The notes under the pieces: model-generated
What the model was told of the DNA's origin: nothing
Database searches by the model: none
Seen by the model: only the letters and a program-made list of their open reading frames with translations
Made by a program: the position numbers and the translations under genes
Source: Oreohelix idahoensis
Lineage: Eukaryota; Mollusca; Gastropoda; Stylommatophora; Oreohelicidae
Direction: 5' to 3'
Assembly (NCBI GenBank): GCA_024509875.1
Contig: JAMPIV010012210.1
Coordinates: 109,123 to 173,122 of the forward strand
Length of the DNA: 64,000 nt
Shown here: positions 54,523 to 64,000 of the stretch, in pieces
How the letters are laid out: every line of letters begins with the position of its first letter
Numbering within the stretch: the first letter of the stretch is position 1

Positions 54523-55533
54523 ATGGCTGAGAGGGCAAAGCTTAGACAACTCCTCAGGGACGAAGCGAGAGAGGAGGGACTGGAAGGAGAGGAAGCGAAA
54601 GCATTTGTCAGAGACGAACTCGAGAGATATGACGCGGAGAGGAAAGAAGCTGAAGCTAGGGAGAAGGAAAGGGAAGACCGTCTATTAGAGCAGAAGAAGA
54701 TGGATGAGGAAATGGAAATTCGCAGGATGCAGCATGAGGAAAGAGAGAAGGAGAAGGAGAGACAGCATGAGAAGGAGAGGGAACAGAGACAGCACGAGTT
54801 GGCGCTTAAAACTCTAGAGTTCCAAAGTCGTGGTGCTGCCTCTACCTCCAGCAGTGGAGAGTCTTCTCCTCATTCTTCCTTAACTGATCAAACTAACCCT
54901 CAATCTCTTCAACTAAACGCTATGTCCTTTGCTCTTGAATCTTTCCCTTGTCCAAATGAGAAGATTGACACATGGCTAGAAAAATTTGAGAAAATTGCAA
55001 CTCTGTACGGTTTAGAGAGGTCGCGTTGGAATATGAAGCTTTCCCAGGCTTTGAAAAGTAGTGCGTATGATGTTTACGCCAAACTGGAAAGCAGCCAACA
55101 AGACAACTATGATCTGTTGAAGAAAGCGTTACTGGAGCGCTTTGAAATGAACGCTCGCAAATTTTTGCAACTGTTTCGCAACAGCCGGAAAGAGAATTCT
55201 GAAACTTTTCAGCAGTTCTCGTCTCGTTTGAAGGGTTATCTGACAAAGTGCCTAGAGCTCTCGCAGCTCCCCTCTACCTACAAAGGTCTTGAGGAATTTG
55301 TTTTAACAGAACAAATAAAGAACACATTGTCTGTTGATACCCGGAGATTTCTAGCTGAGCAGGGGGCAGAAAAACTTGAAGACATTTTAGAGAAGTCTGA
55401 GCATTACCATAATGCGCTGGCTGAACTACCGGCCACAAAGCGGAAACCGACAGAGGAGCATTTTCGAAAAAATAATCTAGATCAACCTTCTCATGCTTCA
55501 AATCAGAATAATCACCGAGAAACTGGACCTTAA
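54523..55533 (+). CDS. G3 Gag (336 aa, ends at an in-frame TAA)
   Basis: The ATG at 54523 follows tgacataat and starts MAERAKLRQLLRDEAREEG, parallel to the G1 start (MAEIVKLKAALGEAGRD). Residues ~30-105 form a very charged coiled coil (EMEIRRMQHEEREKEKERQ). Residues ~125-300 are the capsid (DTWLEKFEKIATLYGLERS; FRNSRKENSETFQQFSSRL; EEFVLTEQIKNTL; DTRRFLAEQG) with SCAN-like spacing. It ends at TAA 55531-55533. The pol part continues in the same frame right after that stop, so this could be read-through or a nonsense mutation. The Cys residues of a zinc knuckle are not present in the following open codons. Confidence 0.85.
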   Translation: MAERAKLRQLLRDEAREEGLEGEEAKAFVRDELERYDAERKEAEAREKEREDRLLEQKKMDEEMEIRRMQHEEREKEKERQHEKEREQRQHELALKTLEFQSRGAASTSSSGESSPHSSLTDQTNPQSLQLNAMSFALESFPCPNEKIDTWLEKFEKIATLYGLERSRWNMKLSQALKSSAYDVYAKLESSQQDNYDLLKKALLERFEMNARKFLQLFRNSRKENSETFQQFSSRLKGYLTKCLELSQLPSTYKGLEEFVLTEQIKNTLSVDTRRFLAEQGAEKLEDILEKSEHYHNALAELPATKRKPTEEHFRKNNLDQPSHASNQNNHRETGP

Positions 55534-57555
55534 AACCCCCCTCCTGAAAAATCCAAGTTCTACAAGAACAAGTACCCCAACCACCCCAAACAGTCTGATC
55601 AACCCGACCGCCCTACATGGCAGCGCAGCCAGAAAGGACAACGTGGCAAAGGGAGAACCCCTGAGCACGGGACATATGATCAGACCGAGCACACAGAGCC
55701 GAAACGCATCGGATGCTTATTAACAGTCTCGCAAGGCGGAATTATTGACAGTGATGCCCAACCTGTTGGGAATAGACCCTCAACGCGAGGTACTGTTATT
55801 TTGAACGGTTCTCAAAGTCTTTCTTTATTCAACACGGGGCTTTCTTACGATTGCATTGTTGCCAGAAACCTGGTTAAACCCAGTCAAGAGACAGGAGAGA
55901 CCATCAAACTTTGTGGAGTTTCTAAGAGTGAGGCACCTACAGCGCTTCCCATCGCATTGGTGGAGATACACTCTGACTTTGTCAGAGGCGTGATCAAAAC
56001 GGCTGTTATGGAGGATCCCATCTACCCAGTCATACTTGGCGGTAGATATGTGTGTATTGGTAAACCGGAAGAGCCGATTGTGGCAGCAGTAACTACAAGA
56101 GGGCAAACCAAAAAGGAACGGGAGCCTGCGTCTAATTTGTTACCCATGGAACTTAAAGAAGCGCAATACAAGGACCCTACTTTGGCACCCTGCTTTAGGA
56201 AACTGCCCATGGCTAAGGAACCCAGACAGCACGGGGACATTTTTTCTAAGGATGGCATACTTTATCGCAGAACGGGCAAGCCTGACCAAGGTTACAACCA
56301 GCTCCTAGTACCGAAACAGTACAGAAGCCAAATCCTAGAAATGGGGCACTCTCTTCCCTTCAGCGGACATATGGGACAGAACGCCACAAACCAACGGATA
56401 ACCACTCATTATTGGTGGCCAGGAGTAAATACTGATATTATCAGATATGTCAAATCCTGTGCCCAGTGCCAACGTGTGCCACCCAAGCAACGAGCACCCC
56501 CAGTCTCTTTGGGTGAAATGCCAATAGTGGGTACACCATTCGAACGGGTTGTGATCGACATTTTAGGGCCTTTCGAAAGGACTAAAAGAAGGAACAGGTT
56601 TATCCTGACCTTAGTCGATACATGCACTTTATGGGCAGAAGCTATACCGCTAACATGCGCAGATGCCAAGCATGTCGCAGAAGCCCTCGTGCAGATTTTC
56701 ACTCGGTTGGGATTCCCTCAGCAAGTGTTGACGGATAACGGATCTCCATACCGAAACCTGTTGATGGATGAGATCGTGAAGATCTTGAGGACCCAACACA
56801 TTCACACTAAGCCATATACTCCGGCCGGAAATGGGCTCGTGGAACGTGCAAATGGAAACCTCAACATGATGCTAAGTAAACTGGCACAAGTGAAACCTGA
56901 AGATTGGGATCTTTGTATTCCAGCAGCGTTATTTGGCTACAGAGAATCTCCTCATACTTCCACAGGATTTCCGCCAGCTACGCTTCTATTCGGCAGACCT
57001 ATAAAGGGGCCGCTGGAAGCCTTACTTCAGTCTCTGACAGACGAGAAGGCGGATGAGACAGTTGTCTCAGCAAGTAAATATGTGTCGGTTTTAAAGGAAA
57101 GGTTGAAACTAGGGTGGGACCTAGCAATGACAAACTTTAAGCAAGCACGCACAAAGCACGCTAACCGATACAGGAAAGTCGCGAAAGAGAGAGAACTGGA
57201 AGCAGGAGAGAAAGTTTTGGTGTTACTCCCTACCGAGAACAACCAACTGAAGATCGGATGGCAAGGGCCGTTTACCGTCCTGAAAAAGATTTCTAAGGCT
57301 AACTACCAGATATCTATTCAAGGAAAGGAAAAGGTTTTCCATTTAAATCTCTTAAAGAGATACTTGGAAAGACCTGTGCCGACCTCCGACCATCTCCTGA
57401 CGATCGCCAAAACTGACGAAGATGACGATAGTGGCAGGGAAATTCCACTGCAATCACAGGAAATCTTTGAAAAATGTCAGAAGCGGCGACGCTCTTTCAA
57501 GCGCGCATGGGAGACATTCCAGAGAAAAGAAACTTTGGGGAGTAGACTTGAGTAG
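55534..57555 (+). CDS. G3 protease-integrase ORF, in frame with gag
   Basis: All codons from 55534 are open. After a Lys/Pro/Gln-rich linker comes a protease-like block with SLFNTGLSYDCIVARNLV; G1 has DTG here, so the catalytic Asp is replaced by Asn. A flap-like VILGGRYV follows. Integrase: HHCC (HSLPFSGHMGQ...KSCAQCQ), core Asp at 56557 (VIDILGPF) and 56734 (VLTDNGSPY), Glu at 56842 (GLVERANGN), D,D(35)E intact, then WQGPFTVLKKISKANY (GPY/F). The end (REIPLQSQEIFEK...) runs into out-of-frame RNase H scar sequence. With its active protease residue lost, processing would need a partner. The integrase looks complete. Confidence 0.87.
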   Translation, partial: NPPPEKSKFYKNKYPNHPKQSDQPDRPTWQRSQKGQRGKGRTPEHGTYDQTEHTEPKRIGCLLTVSQGGIIDSDAQPVGNRPSTRGTVILNGSQSLSLFNTGLSYDCIVARNLVKPSQETGETIKLCGVSKSEAPTALPIALVEIHSDFVRGVIKTAVMEDPIYPVILGGRYVCIGKPEEPIVAAVTTRGQTKKEREPASNLLPMELKEAQYKDPTLAPCFRKLPMAKEPRQHGDIFSKDGILYRRTGKPDQGYNQLLVPKQYRSQILEMGHSLPFSGHMGQNATNQRITTHYWWPGVNTDIIRYVKSCAQCQRVPPKQRAPPVSLGEMPIVGTPFERVVIDILGPFERTKRRNRFILTLVDTCTLWAEAIPLTCADAKHVAEALVQIFTRLGFPQQVLTDNGSPYRNLLMDEIVKILRTQHIHTKPYTPAGNGLVERANGNLNMMLSKLAQVKPEDWDLCIPAALFGYRESPHTSTGFPPATLLFGRPIKGPLEALLQSLTDEKADETVVSASKYVSVLKERLKLGWDLAMTNFKQARTKHANRYRKVAKERELEAGEKVLVLLPTENNQLKIGWQGPFTVLKKISKANYQISIQGKEKVFHLNLLKRYLERPVPTSDHLLTIAKTDEDDDSGREIPLQSQEIFEKCQKRRRSFKRAWETFQRKETLGSRLE

Positions 57556-57640
57556 GAAATGGACAGAGATGGAGGGGGAAGATGAGAGGGAAGAAGACAG
57601 ACACCCCGAAGCTACGGTTATAGGAAATCTAATTCCATAA
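57505..57640 (+). pseudogene. G3 RNase H C-terminal scar (out of frame)
   Basis: At nucleotide level 57513-57557 (acattccagagaaaagaaac, then tttggggagtagacttgag) aligns with the RNase H end in G1 (acatacctgggaagaacaac, then gtaggggcagattttttgag). In one frame it reads HSREKKLWGVDLSRKW, a degraded IPGKNN.GAD.LSR motif. It lies about 130 bp before the 3' LTR, as in G1. It marks an RT/RNase H deletion whose left end is downstream of integrase, unlike G1. Confidence 0.7.
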
Positions 57641-57682
57641 CGTAGACATGGAGTGCTTCCATATCTTAAAGGGGGGACATCC

Positions 57683-59726
57683 TGTCACGTAGGTCTTATT
57701 GATCATTAAATTGCCTAGATCTTCTTCTTATTCTCTCACCCGGATCCATTTAATTTATTATCTGTCTTTACCTTTTTCCGGTATTTTTCGCATCATTCGT
57801 TTGCGAAATATATTTCCTTCCTAATTCGCAAACGTTACCTGTTTCTTTTCTCAAAACTGAGAATCGCACTAGCATTCTATTGCATCAGATGTCAGTTGCG
57901 CAGGTAAACGAGAATGTGCGAAAAATTCGTTTCGCTGGACAAAGAGCAGACTTTTGGTCTACCATTTTTCACCTGACACTAGCGTAAGGTGTCAAACCCG
58001 GCATCCTCACAGTGCAGGAACGAGACAGCTGTCTACAGTTTGCAGAAACGCATGAGGTTTTTCGTTAGAAAAACCCGGCGTAGCGTGAAAAATCGCTCCG
58101 CACTGGAGACAGGCTGTCTGAGATTTGCAACTCACTCGTACTCTCGGTCACTGATGGCTGTTACGACATGAGGGAAGCTGACGTAGGGTGTTAGAGAAGG
58201 GGAGAGACGGGCGCTGTTTCGTGGTTTCGAAACAGTGGGATTCTTTGTCCGTTTCTTAGATATAACTAGAGTTGCAAACCTGATTTCAGGCACTCAGTAA
58301 TTCGCAGTTAGACTAGAACAAGCCTTGGTTCGATTTCTAAATATCTCTGTTAATAGAGATGGCCTTTAGTTTGGTCGAAGTGGTTTAGTTCTTAGTAATT
58401 CTGTGTCGAGGTATATTAATATTATATATCTAGTATTGTGTGTAGGGTTTAAAGTGTTTAATCGCTTAGCTATTTCCCTAGTTAGATTTGGTGCAGAGCA
58501 ACTAATTTATAGTTTGTATTATTTTTCTAGTGACGCATACAGTGGAAAGCAGAATAAATTATATTTCTAGCGTAACAAACATGTAGCTATAATGAATTTA
58601 ATTTAACTGCTAACTACTCAGTCGAGTATTTTTTTCTAAACTAACTCATAACTGCTAGATGCGACATCAGTGAATATTGACGGAATACGCAGATATTCCT
58701 AATTCCTGATGATTGATTTAAATATAACTTATTTCACTGGAAGGTTAAATAATAAGTCAAGCGGTCGGCTTGCTGTTTAAAATGTAAGTTATATTGAGTA
58801 CATAATATGTAAATGATTTATATGTGCTTTTCCTTTTATTCAGGAAATACTGGGGTGACCCGAACTTTACCGGCGTTTAATAAGAGTTTCATATTTGTGA
58901 AGAAATAGACAGTCCTTATTTTGAACCACGTGGGTTTCTCAAGTAACACTGGTCTGACAGTGCATATGCCAACAGAGTTAGACAGAAATACTATATCCCA
59001 CTAACGGGTTTCAAAGACTGTAATGATCAATACGGGGCCTTTGCGCCAGATCTTAAATTCTTTCATAAACTCTACGTAAATTTTCTGCCTGGCGGCGTGA
59101 ATATTACAAGAAATAACATTAACATTGTCCGACTAGATTATTTTGTGGACAAATCTGTGGGGTGACCAAAGTAAATCCTATACTGAGAGAAGGCACCGAC
59201 CTGACATTCCTATTACTAGAAAAACCTAAGCTATTGACACGGTGCTCACTGTAAACTTTCGTGCCTGGACAAGATTTTTTAAAATGTGACATAGACAGAT
59301 ATCCTAGAATAAGAAATACCAAGGAAACGTTCCCCGAAGCAGTGAAATCTATCTGACTTTGTGGAGCTGGGGTTTTCTTGGCTACGACTACCTCTGGTGA
59401 TTCTGTATGTGAATGTCCTAACAAAATTGTGTTTCCCAGATATGTCTACCAAAACAGTGAGTATGTGCACGTGTACACGGCTGAATGTCTAGAGTGAATG
59501 TAGGACTGAGTGATTTCTCCATTGTTGAAATTTATCACCCATTTTGCTGTTCTGATTGTCCTTATGCAAGTATTGCTAACCATATTTTCCCTTAGAATAG
59601 ATCAGAGTATATCTAAGTCTATCCATACCTTTAACAGGGGAAAATCATTTGATTACCGCTAATGTATCATTGATCCTCTTTGGGCCATCATCTTTTTCCT
59701 AAACGGGACTGGGGGCTAAACCTAGT
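57683..59726 (+). repeat. G3 3' LTR, first part
   Basis: It starts TGTCACG after the purine tract. It matches the 5' LTR through ctaaacctag (5' LTR position 53285), with an additional 98 bp at about 58192-58289 that is absent from the 5' LTR (agagaaggggagagacgggc onward). It is interrupted by L-D at 59727. Confidence 0.92.
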
Positions 59727-62700
59727 ATGTTAAATTATAGAATAAAAGATACACCAGAGTATCTAGTGGTGTAGATATTTTCCTATAACTGACCTCGAAC
59801 CCTCGAATCGGTCGGTTGGATCGGAGGGTTGATCAGTGAGTTAACAATTCACTATCGTAAAACAAGCTATTGTTACCGAAACAGAACCAGGCTCGACAGT
59901 AAACATGACTCACTCTAATATCTTGGGGGCTAAGGAGATTTCTAAAATTGGATACTGGAATGTAAGAACTATGTATCAAGACGGAAAATTGGAAGAAGTA
60001 ATTAAAGAAATGGATAATTATAAGTTGGACTTATTGGGTGTCAGCGAGTGTAGATGGACGGGGAAGGGCATAAAATATATTTCAGAAGAAAAAAAGCAAA
60101 TTATATATACTCTGGTAGTAATGATAATCGTCACACAGAGGGAGTAGCCATCCTAATGACACAGAAAGCAGCAGCATCGCTTATCAGCTGGGTACCTATC
60201 AATGAGAGGCTAATATTAGCTAGATTTCAGACACGATTTTTCAAGCTCTCAATTGTACAATGTTATGCACCAACTAACGACGCTCTTGATACCACAAAAG
60301 ATGACTTCTATGAAGCACTTCTAAGTACCATCAACACAATACCCAAGCATGACATAATAGCAGTCATGGGTGATTTTAACGCCAAAGTAGGTGACAACAA
60401 CGATGGAGTACAAAGATATCTCGGTACTCATGGCATAGGCTGTATGAATCAAAATGGCGAAAGACTTCTAGAACTTTGTGAAATATCAAACCTCGTTGTG
60501 GCAGACACCATCTTTCCACATAAGAATATCCACAAGATAACATGGAATTCACCTGATGGCAGAACTAAGAACCAGATAGATCACTTCTGCATAAGCGCTA
60601 AATTTCGCTCATCAGTTCAAGACGTCAGAGCATACAGAGGTGCAGAGATCGGAAGCGATCATAACCTCTGCATAGCTAAAATGAGAATTAAACTGAAGAA
60701 GTTATACCAACCGAATAAAAATAGAAGAATAGATGTACACAGACTGCAATCAAATGATATAAAGAAGGAATATAATGTCAAAATGAACAACTATTTCGAT
60801 GCTTTAGGCAAAAATTGACAACGATATCACCACCAAGACAATCGATACTAAATGGGAACAACTGAGAACAGCAATGACAGAAGCAGCTGTAGCGACCACC
60901 GGATACCTAGTACATAAAAAGAAAAAATGGATGAGAGAAGATACTTGGGATAAAATACAAGAAAGGAAAACAGCAAAACTTAAACTACTAGCGGCAAGTA
61001 CACATAATGCAGTTGAATCTTGCAAACTAACTTATAACTTGTTAAATAAAGAAGTGAAGACAAAAACTCGAAGAGATAAAAGACATTTCATCAATGAACT
61101 GGCCGTAGAAGCTGAAAATGCTGCAAGAACTGGTAATAGTAGGTGCCTTTATCAAATTACAAAACAACTATGTCACCAGCCTACTGCTATGGAAACACCT
61201 GTTAAAGGTAAATTAGGGAATTCAATACCAACAGAAAAAGAACAAATGAAGAGATGGGCTGAGCACTTCATGGAGGTGCTAAACAGACCACCACCAACAG
61301 TAACACCTGATTTTAATAATGAAACATCCACAACCACCTTGCCAATAACTTGCGATGAATTCACGCTGGACGAGATCAAACAAGCCGTTAAAAGATTAAA
61401 AAATTTTAAAGCTGCTGGAGTTGACGAAATTTCAGGGGAAATGATTAAAGCAGTTAATGACAACAACCTCTTGAGAATTTTAGATATTTATAAATGAAGT
61501 ATGGAGAGAAGAACAACCACCACAACAATGGAAAGACAGTATTATTGTAAAGTTACCGAAGAAAGGTGATCTATCAGACTGTAATAACTGGCGTGGTATA
61601 TCTCTATTATCAGTACCTGGAAAATTATTATGTTGCATGATGTTAGAAAGACTTAAATTGCATGCTGACGAAAAGATCAGAGAAGAACAAGCGGGTTTCA
61701 GGCCGAAACGATCATGTATTGATCAAATATTCACACTAAGAACAATTATAGAAGAATCAGTGGAAAGGCAATCGCCACTTATTATCACCTTCGTCGATTT
61801 TCAAAAAGCCTTTGATAGTCTACACCGCCCATCATTGTGGAAGATACTTACAATCTATGGTTTTCCAACAAAATATGTGAATATAATCAAAGCGCTATAT
61901 GACAATGCAAGATGTTGTGTTAGAACAAATAAAGGGAATACAGAATGGTTTACAGTAGAAACAGGGGTGAAACAAGGCTGTATTATGTCACCACTACTTT
62001 TTGGAATAGCTATTGATTGGGTTATGAGAAACTATACCCACAATGAACAATTGGGTATAAAATGGACAAATGGAAAATTCCTGGGGGACCTGGATTTCGC
62101 AGATGATGTAGCATTCTTAAGTTCAACACCAGACAATCCCAAGAAGCAATAAATAATTTGTGTCATCTCTCGGTTAAAATTGGTCTCCAAATAAATGCCT
62201 CTAAAACTAAAGCTATGAACTTTTCTAACGAGACCTTTGATATCATCTTGAACGGGGAAAAACTACAGAAAGTTGAAAGTTTCAATTATTTAGGCAGTAA
62301 AATGACTCAGGATGGTGACACAACAAGAGAAATCCATACTAGAATTGCTTTGGCAGCTAGCGCCTTCAATAGATTATCTAACATTTGGAAATTACGATCA
62401 TTGAAAATACATACCAAGCTTCGTCTGTTTAATTCAAATGTTATCTCAGTGTTAACATACGGCTGTGAGAGTTGGAAAATAACAAAATCATTGGAGAACA
62501 AGCTGAATACATTCGAGAACAAATGTCTTAGAAAACTCATGAACATCAGTTGGAAAGAATTCAAGACTAATCGACAAATAAGAGAAGACTCTAGGCAGAA
62601 ATATGTCTCCGACTATATAAGGAAAAGACGATGGTCATATATCGGTCATGTCCTACGAATGCAAAACAACAGAAATACCACTACAGGCGCTCACTTGGGT

Positions 62701-62884
62701 TCCTGAGGGTAAGCGGAAAAAAGGAAGACCAAAAGAAACACTCAGAAGAACAATAATAAGAGAAGGAAGAACGTTGGGCCTAAATAATGTGCAAGAGCTA
62801 AGAGGAGTGGCGTCACAACGAACAACCTGGAGAGCACTGGTTTCTGCCTTATGCGCCGTGTTTGGCGCTTAAAGAATTTAATAA
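59727..62884 (+). mobile_element. L-D RTE-like LINE inserted in G3 3' LTR with target deletion
   Basis: The LTR sequence stops at 59726 (equivalent to 53285) and resumes at 62885 (equivalent to 53647). About 361 bp of LTR are absent and 3,158 bp of LINE occupy the place. A duplicated target is therefore not expected and none is visible. The 5' end carries about 180 bp of untranslated leader; the 3' end is cgctt aaagaatttaataa, with no long poly(A). Confidence 0.88.
59905..62872 (+). pseudogene. L-D LINE endonuclease and reverse transcriptase ORF
   Basis: The ATG at 59905 starts MTHSNILGAKEISKIGYWNV. Endonuclease motifs: LLGVSECRWTGKG, IVQCYAPTNDALDTTKDDF, IAVMGDFNAKVGDNNDG and GAEIGSDHNLCIAKM (SDH). 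RT motifs: NFKAAGVDEISGEMI, EEQAGFRPKRSCIDQIFTL, FVDFQKAFDSLHRPSLWKI, TGVKQGCIMSPLLFGIAIDW and LGDLDFADDVAFLSS (FADD). C-terminal: VLTYGCESWKITKSLENKL, WSYIGHVLRMQN and GKRKKGRPKETLRRTI, ending at 62870-62872. At least five frame changes (near 60090, 60820, 61490, 62150 and 62680) break it. It is related to, but clearly distinct from, L-A and L-B. Confidence 0.9.
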
Positions 62885-63020
62885 CACAGTCTATCATCTC
62901 ATCTCACCTGTGTGGAAATTTCTAGTGTCTTACTAATTCTCACGGTGTCAATCACCTATTCAGATCTATTCAGAAGGGACCAAAACTCAGTCTTAATTCT
63001 CCTATCTAAAATCTACGATA
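62885..63020 (+). repeat. G3 3' LTR, last part
   Basis: This 136-bp piece matches 53647-53776 of the 5' LTR (cacagtctatcatctc...aatctacga). It ends ATA where the 5' LTR ends ACA, a single change in the conserved CA end. The CTGGC target duplicate follows at 63021-63025, which confirms this as the true element end. Confidence 0.92.
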
Positions 63021-63025
63021 CTGGC

Positions 63026-63800
63026 ACAGACTTTAGGGGGCTGTCAACTTCAGGCAGGTCTGAGGTTTGTCTATGAAATCGTTAGTCTGGTGGATGAAGC
63101 TGCTTCTTTTCAATCGCCCCATTGCTAGGTTTTTTTTGGAACCTGTCCTTCAGTGGAGGGCTTGGCATACAGAGAACTTTTTCTGCCTGGTGTTAGCACT
63201 TTGTGTCCTCTGCATTCTCGCAGTGCTTGTATCCTCCCCCATTTGCCTCCATCTCCACTATAGGCGTTGATTTCATTGCCTCCATGATGACCCTAAGCGC
63301 CTGGTTTTGCACCTTATCTAGCTCTTGTAAATGGGGTGTTTTGATGCTAGACACCACGCAGCTGACCTATATTTCAGGTATGGTCATATGCCCTGCTGGT
63401 AAACTTTACTAAGTATTTTCCCGCTGGCTCCCCATATGGTTCTACTTAGTTTTCTCAAGATTGCTAACTTCCTCCTGGCCTTGGTTGCTGCCTTGTTGAT
63501 GTGCTGCTCCAATGTCAGCCTATTCATCAAAATGTAACTCCGAGATAGGTGGGTTGTTTATCTTCTCTCAGGAGCTCTTCATTTAATCTTGATGACACCA
63601 GCGTTTTTGTTTTGGGAGAGAGGTTGAAGAGCATTAGTGGCTGCACTTTGTCTCTGTTGATACTGAACACCATCTATTTGCCACGGAGGTTAAGCTCATA
63701 GCTCTAAGTAGCAGTTTGGTGGCACTGTTGGCCTGCTATTGTGCACCTATTAATAGGTCATAGAGTACTTGCATTCACTCCATTGAGGAAAATTCAGGAA
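63026..63800 (-). pseudogene. L-RH LINE, RT C-terminal part (minus strand), separated by G3
   Basis: The minus strand holds decayed codons such as VFSINRDKVQPLMLFNLSPK, LNEELLREDKQPTYLG and, in shifting frames, a YRSAAWCLAS-like block and RRCKTR, which match the region between the RT catalytic core and RNase H in RNase H-bearing LINEs. It pairs with 50366-51336 once G3 and one CTGGC are removed, with order and strand consistent. The RT catalytic motifs would lie further right, beyond the window. Many stops. Confidence 0.65.
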
Positions 63801-64000
63801 AAGGTCAATGGATGTGATAGGAAAGTGTTGGTGTAATAAACATCAGTGATGCGCAATACAAGTATAAAATCAACTATTCTTGCAACTATGTCCACCGATT
63901 ATATAAGCAATAATCAAAACATTACCACACCAAACAACAATAAACACCTAAAACATCATCAACAACCCTTTACCCATCAAACATTTAACAAACCATATCA

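Larger units (their letters stand above)
51337..63020 (+). mobile_element. G3: Gmr1-like LTR retrotransposon with integrase but no RT
   Basis: The outer boundaries are supported by the target duplication CTGGC (51332-51336 and 63021-63025). Without the L-D LINE it is about 8.5 kb, with LTRs of about 2.4 kb. Internal order: primer-binding region (partly duplicated), gag, protease, integrase with complete D,D(35)E and GPF module, then an RNase H C-terminal scar and the polypurine tract aaaggggggacatcc. No RT is found. LTRs differ by few substitutions, one 98-bp indel and the L-D insertion, so it is fairly young. It interrupts an L-RH LINE on the opposite strand. Confidence 0.94.

Overview
This window is repeat-dense, AT-rich eukaryotic (metazoan) DNA. 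I see no intact host gene, no operon structure and no bacterial signals. Almost every long reading frame belongs to a transposable element: LTR retrotransposons, several non-LTR (LINE) families, a Penelope-like fragment, a tRNA-derived SINE, a MITE and a pogo-like DNA transposon remnant. The element mix (RTE-like LINEs, RNase H-bearing LINEs, Penelope GIY-YIG, Gmr1-like Ty3/gypsy) suggests an invertebrate. A mollusc-like lineage is my best guess, but the sequence alone does not prove it.

Labels used below. LINE families: L-A (copies at 5658-8687, 16305-18890 and 45914-47132), L-B (35213-49208 with nested insertions; old fragment 15345-16095), L-C (1-256 plus 2467-2720; inverted copy 13616-14100), L-D (59727-62884) and L-RH, a LINE with a C-terminal RNase H (23280-23429 plus 29648-30775; minus-strand pieces at 50366-51336 and 63026-63800). 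LTR elements: G1 (23430-29642), G2 (36313-45873) and G3 (51337-63020).

Layout. (i) 1-14100 is one large inverted repeat. The left arm (plus) matches the right arm read on the minus strand, and the centre near 10054 is an AT-rich hairpin flanked by extra direct and inverted copies of a unit of about 0.4 kb. The left arm alone carries three later insertions: a 2.2-kb solo-LTR-like element (257-2466), a retroelement fragment of about 0.94 kb with a PD-(D/E)xK-like domain (3735-4674), and a 3-kb L-A LINE. The right arm supplies the pre-insertion sequence for each. (ii) 14.1-23.4 kb holds LINE fragments, a pogo-like fragment, an inverted SINE pair and a 69-bp exon-like block that also occurs in both palindrome arms. 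(iii) 23.4-29.6 kb is G1, a young LTR element inserted in an L-RH LINE. (iv) 29.6-35.2 kb holds the rest of that LINE, a Penelope-like endonuclease fragment and a 58-bp minisatellite. (v) 35.2-49.2 kb is a full-length L-B LINE with a 12-bp target duplication, split by G2 and by a truncated L-A copy. (vi) 50.4 kb to the end is another L-RH LINE on the minus strand, split by G3, whose own 3' LTR is split by L-D.

The most interesting system is the LTR trio. G2 has the order gag-protease-integrase-reverse transcriptase-RNase H, with integrase upstream of RT. This is the Gmr1-like arrangement, unusual for Ty3/gypsy elements. G1 and G3 appear related (similar gag, protease and integrase zinc-binding regions, and primer-binding sites resembling each other) but lack RT. 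Each keeps a short scar matching the end of RNase H just before the 3' LTR, as expected if INT/RT/RH were removed by internal deletions with different left ends. Their LTR pairs are nearly identical, so both transposed recently, presumably using enzymes supplied in trans. All three Gag proteins carry a capsid region resembling the SCAN domain, which is reported to derive from Gmr1-like Gag.
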